Translations under genes and position numbers: made by a program
Notes under the pieces: model-generated
Seen by the model: only the letters and a program-made list of their open reading frames with translations
Told to the model about the DNA's origin: nothing
Database searches by the model: none
Assembly (NCBI GenBank): GCA_007026445.1
Contig: VDMD01000217.1
Location: 1-31,654, forward strand
Length of the DNA stretch: 31,654 nt
Origin: Schizophyllum amplum
Taxonomy: Eukaryota > Basidiomycota > Agaricomycetes > Agaricales > Schizophyllaceae
Direction: 5' to 3'
In this document: in pieces, positions 29,744 through 31,654 of the stretch
Numbering within the stretch: position 1 is the stretch's first letter
Layout: each line of letters opens with the position of its first letter

Positions 29744-31652
29744 TCAGAGACCCCCGCCCGGAAGCGGCAGCCTAGCATCCACAGCAGGGCGAAGAGGCGG
29801 AAAGATGGGACGGCGGTTGAACTCGTGGTGCAGCATGCGGCAGAAGAACATTGCCACCTGCCGCTCCAGCCACTCGAACTCGCCATGCGTCATCCACCGC
29901 TGCCGAGCGAGCTGCGCCACGTCCAGCCACAAGGGCGGGTTCCAAGTCACCATGACTCCAGCGAGGGCCTTCACGTAGCGCGCTCGAACCTGCCAATCGT
30001 CCGCCACCAACCCGACGTGGTCTGTCCCGGTCCCCTGCACGGTGAGGATGTCGCCAGGGAAGAACGATGACGCTGCAAAGACGGGCTGCAACCGACGGGA
30101 TTCCTGAGCAGCCGTTAAGATGCAGACACGTACGCGCCGGTCCAAGTCGAGCAGATCCTTGCGGAAGCCGAGTTCTTGCAGGCGCCAGAGAATGCTTTTC
30201 AGCGTCTCCATTGGCGGCATTGCGCCGGCTGCCACCACGGTACCGTGCACACGGTATGGCAACTGCAGGCGCTGGCTCATCGTCTCCAGGTTCAGCCCGT
30301 CGCCGAAGCCCGCCTGGAGCTCGCGCATGGCATATGCCAGAGGGCCGTCTGGTGGCGCCTTCAGCGTGCGCTCGCAAGCCAGCACCTTCTTCCAGTCGCT
30401 CATTACCAGCTTCCACGGCCCATGCCCGGCACCCTCCTTGAAGGCGGGGTCGAGGTCGTCGTCGAAGCTGTACCTCCGCGCGTTCTCCAAAACCTTCGCC
30501 TCAATCAGGATCCACATCTGCACATAGGACGCGCGCTTGCGCAAGTCCTCCGCCGTCACCAGGGTCGCCGCAAAGGGCATGCATCTGCCTGCATCTCCTT
30601 TCTTGGCTTGCATGGGCCAGCTCTGTTTGTACTGCTGGTATACCTCAAGCCAAGCAGCCGTCGACTGGGGTAGCGCGACCATGTGCTCGGCTGTTCCATG
30701 AGTTGTCAGTCAACTTGTTAACCCTGGGATAACAACGTGACGTACTGGGGCCAAGATTCAACTTCTGCTTGGGATTCCGCCGGTTCAGCGTGCGGAGCAT
30801 GACCTCGCTTGAGCGAGCCCATCCAGCAGGGGCAGCTGCTTGTCCTGGCGCCGTGCTCGTGCTCGCGCTCGCGGGCGTCCTCGTGCTCGCGGTCGTCGTC
30901 GTGCTCGAGGGAGTCCTCGCGCTCGCGGTCGTCCTCGCGCTCGCGGGCGTCGTCGTGCTCGCGGGCGTCGTCGTGCTCGAGGGAGTCCTCGCGCTCGCGG
31001 TCGTCGTCGTGCTCGAGGGAGTCGTCGTGCTCGCGGGCGTCGTCGTGCTCGAGCTCGCGCTCGACGCTTTCCACTGCGATACAGCCTCACCAAGGCCCGG
31101 CACGTTCTGCACGAGCCACTCCGGGTACACCTTCGCAAACATCTCCTTGGTTTGCTCAGGGTCGTTGGCGCCGCCGAAGATATCCGGGAACACAATCTCG
31201 GCGCCCTCGGGAATACCTCCGCCAAAGGCTTCGGGAAACGCCTCCTGGAAGCTTGGGAGCGGCATCGCTTCTTCCAGCTGGTCGGAGTCGTCGTAGTCCT
31301 CGAGCTGCTCCAGGTCCTCAGCGATGGGCGGCTGCTGGGTGGGCAAATCGCGCGAGTCCAGCTTCCCCAGCTGCTGGGCGAGCTCCTTGCGCTCATCGCC
31401 GACTTCGATCTCGCTAGGCTGTCCCGAGGGCTCCGGCTTGGGCGAGGGTCGCACCTGGAGTAGATACTCAGACGATCTCACATGAGTCGGCACCGACTCT
31501 GCGAACGCCTCGGTGCAAGCGAGCGGGTCCTCGATACCCGGGACGTCCTCCACCGACAGGTCCAGCGGCGCATTGACGCTAAACCGCAGGCTCGAGTACG
31601 AATGCACCATCACCAATCTGCGAATATCATCGGGCGCGCCACTGTAGATGTA
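29744..31652 (-). CDS. two-exon gene of unknown family, 5' end open at the window edge
   Basis: Exon 1 is 31652-30746 and exon 2 is 30690-29744, joined across a 55 nt intron (30745-30691). The frame is open to the window edge; the first in-window ATG is at 31610 and would give 603 residues. From that Met, residues 1-180 are acidic (EDLEQLEDYDDSDQLEEAMP), residues about 184-257 are a Ser/Thr/Pro/Ala linker, and exon 2 gives a Trp- and Leu-rich globular part of about 315 residues (YVQMWILIEAKVLENARRYS, FFPGDILTVQGTGTDHVGLV, EFEWLERQVAMFFCRMLHHE), ending RLPLPGGGL with TGA at 29744-29746. There is no signal peptide or membrane segment in the visible part. I do not recognise the family. It looks like an intact host gene, with codon use unlike the repeats to its left. 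Confidence 0.8.
30691..30745 (-). other. 55 nt spliceosomal intron
   Basis: Donor GTACGT, branch-like TTGACTGAC, acceptor AACAG. Removal joins CCC-A to CC-GAG and keeps the frame (GP|TEHMVALPQ), linking two frames that are each open for over 300 codons. Without splicing, exon 1 would run to a stop at 30645. Confidence 0.85.
30840..31070 (-). repeat. in-gene minisatellite encoding the Ser/Thr/Pro linker
   Basis: Repeats of blocks like AGCACGACGACG(A/C)CC and GCGAGCGCGAGG give runs such as STTTPASTTTPSSTTTT and SARTPSS. The GC-rich triplet pattern keeps most of the other frames open on both strands, producing several antisense shadow frames of 118-207 codons. Confidence 0.8.
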
Positions 31653-31654
31653 CG

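Noticed and set aside
30769..31463. Several long plus- and minus-strand frames of 118-207 codons opposite or overlapping the right-edge gene
   Set aside because: Shadows of the GC-rich triplet minisatellite. Only the spliced minus-strand model gives normal protein composition and a valid intron.

Overview
The window reads as transposon-dense nuclear DNA of a filamentous basidiomycete, probably an Agaricomycete. The evidence is Ty1/copia retrotransposons with fungal-type gag proteins, many 47-56 nt GT-AG introns, high GC coding DNA, and one large intron-containing gene at the right edge. The species cannot be named from the sequence. No rRNA, tRNA or CRISPR locus was found.

Layout. 1-3300 is a copia graveyard: a frameshifted reverse transcriptase/RNase H remnant, a small inverted-repeat element, a copia pol scrap, and a nearly intact 1.57 kb gag-only LTR element with 98% identical LTRs. 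3302-5066 is half of a GC-rich long-inverted-repeat element (type A). 5093-7781 (minus) is an intron-rich gene or decayed gene of unknown family. 7779-10214 is a nested stack: a hAT-like remnant, cut by a second copia element, whose gag is itself split by a 491 bp hAT-like MITE with a perfect 8 bp target duplication. 10215-13077 has no genes and holds several low-complexity arrays. 13078-18957 is an inverted repeat of two about 1.42 kb arms, each carrying a GAGCTC minisatellite and a 44 bp palindrome, around a type B long-inverted-repeat element. 18973-19214 is an array of a 14 bp palindrome. 19885-28186 is a chain of type B and type A elements. 28238-29168 is an array built on the palindrome AGACATGTCT. 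29744-31652 (minus) is a two-exon gene of unknown family that is open to the window edge.

Three observations look most worth following. First, between 10215 and 29168 there are at least five arrays, each built on a different short word (often a perfect palindrome) scattered at 15-40 bp intervals between apparently unique spacers, which ordinary replication slippage does not explain. Second, three hairpins (6703-6761, 12134-12199, 24650-24699) share a conserved loop of about 27 nt but have unrelated, self-complementary stems; one lies in an intron whose length without the hairpin would be 47 nt, like its neighbours. Third, a non-coding element family with inverted flanks of about 1.1-1.3 kb and a core of 895-901 bp is present in six full or partial copies.

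The genes do not form a pathway. The region behaves as a sink for mobile DNA, possibly heterochromatin, between a gene at about 5-8 kb and one at about 30-31.6 kb. All identity counts were made by eye.
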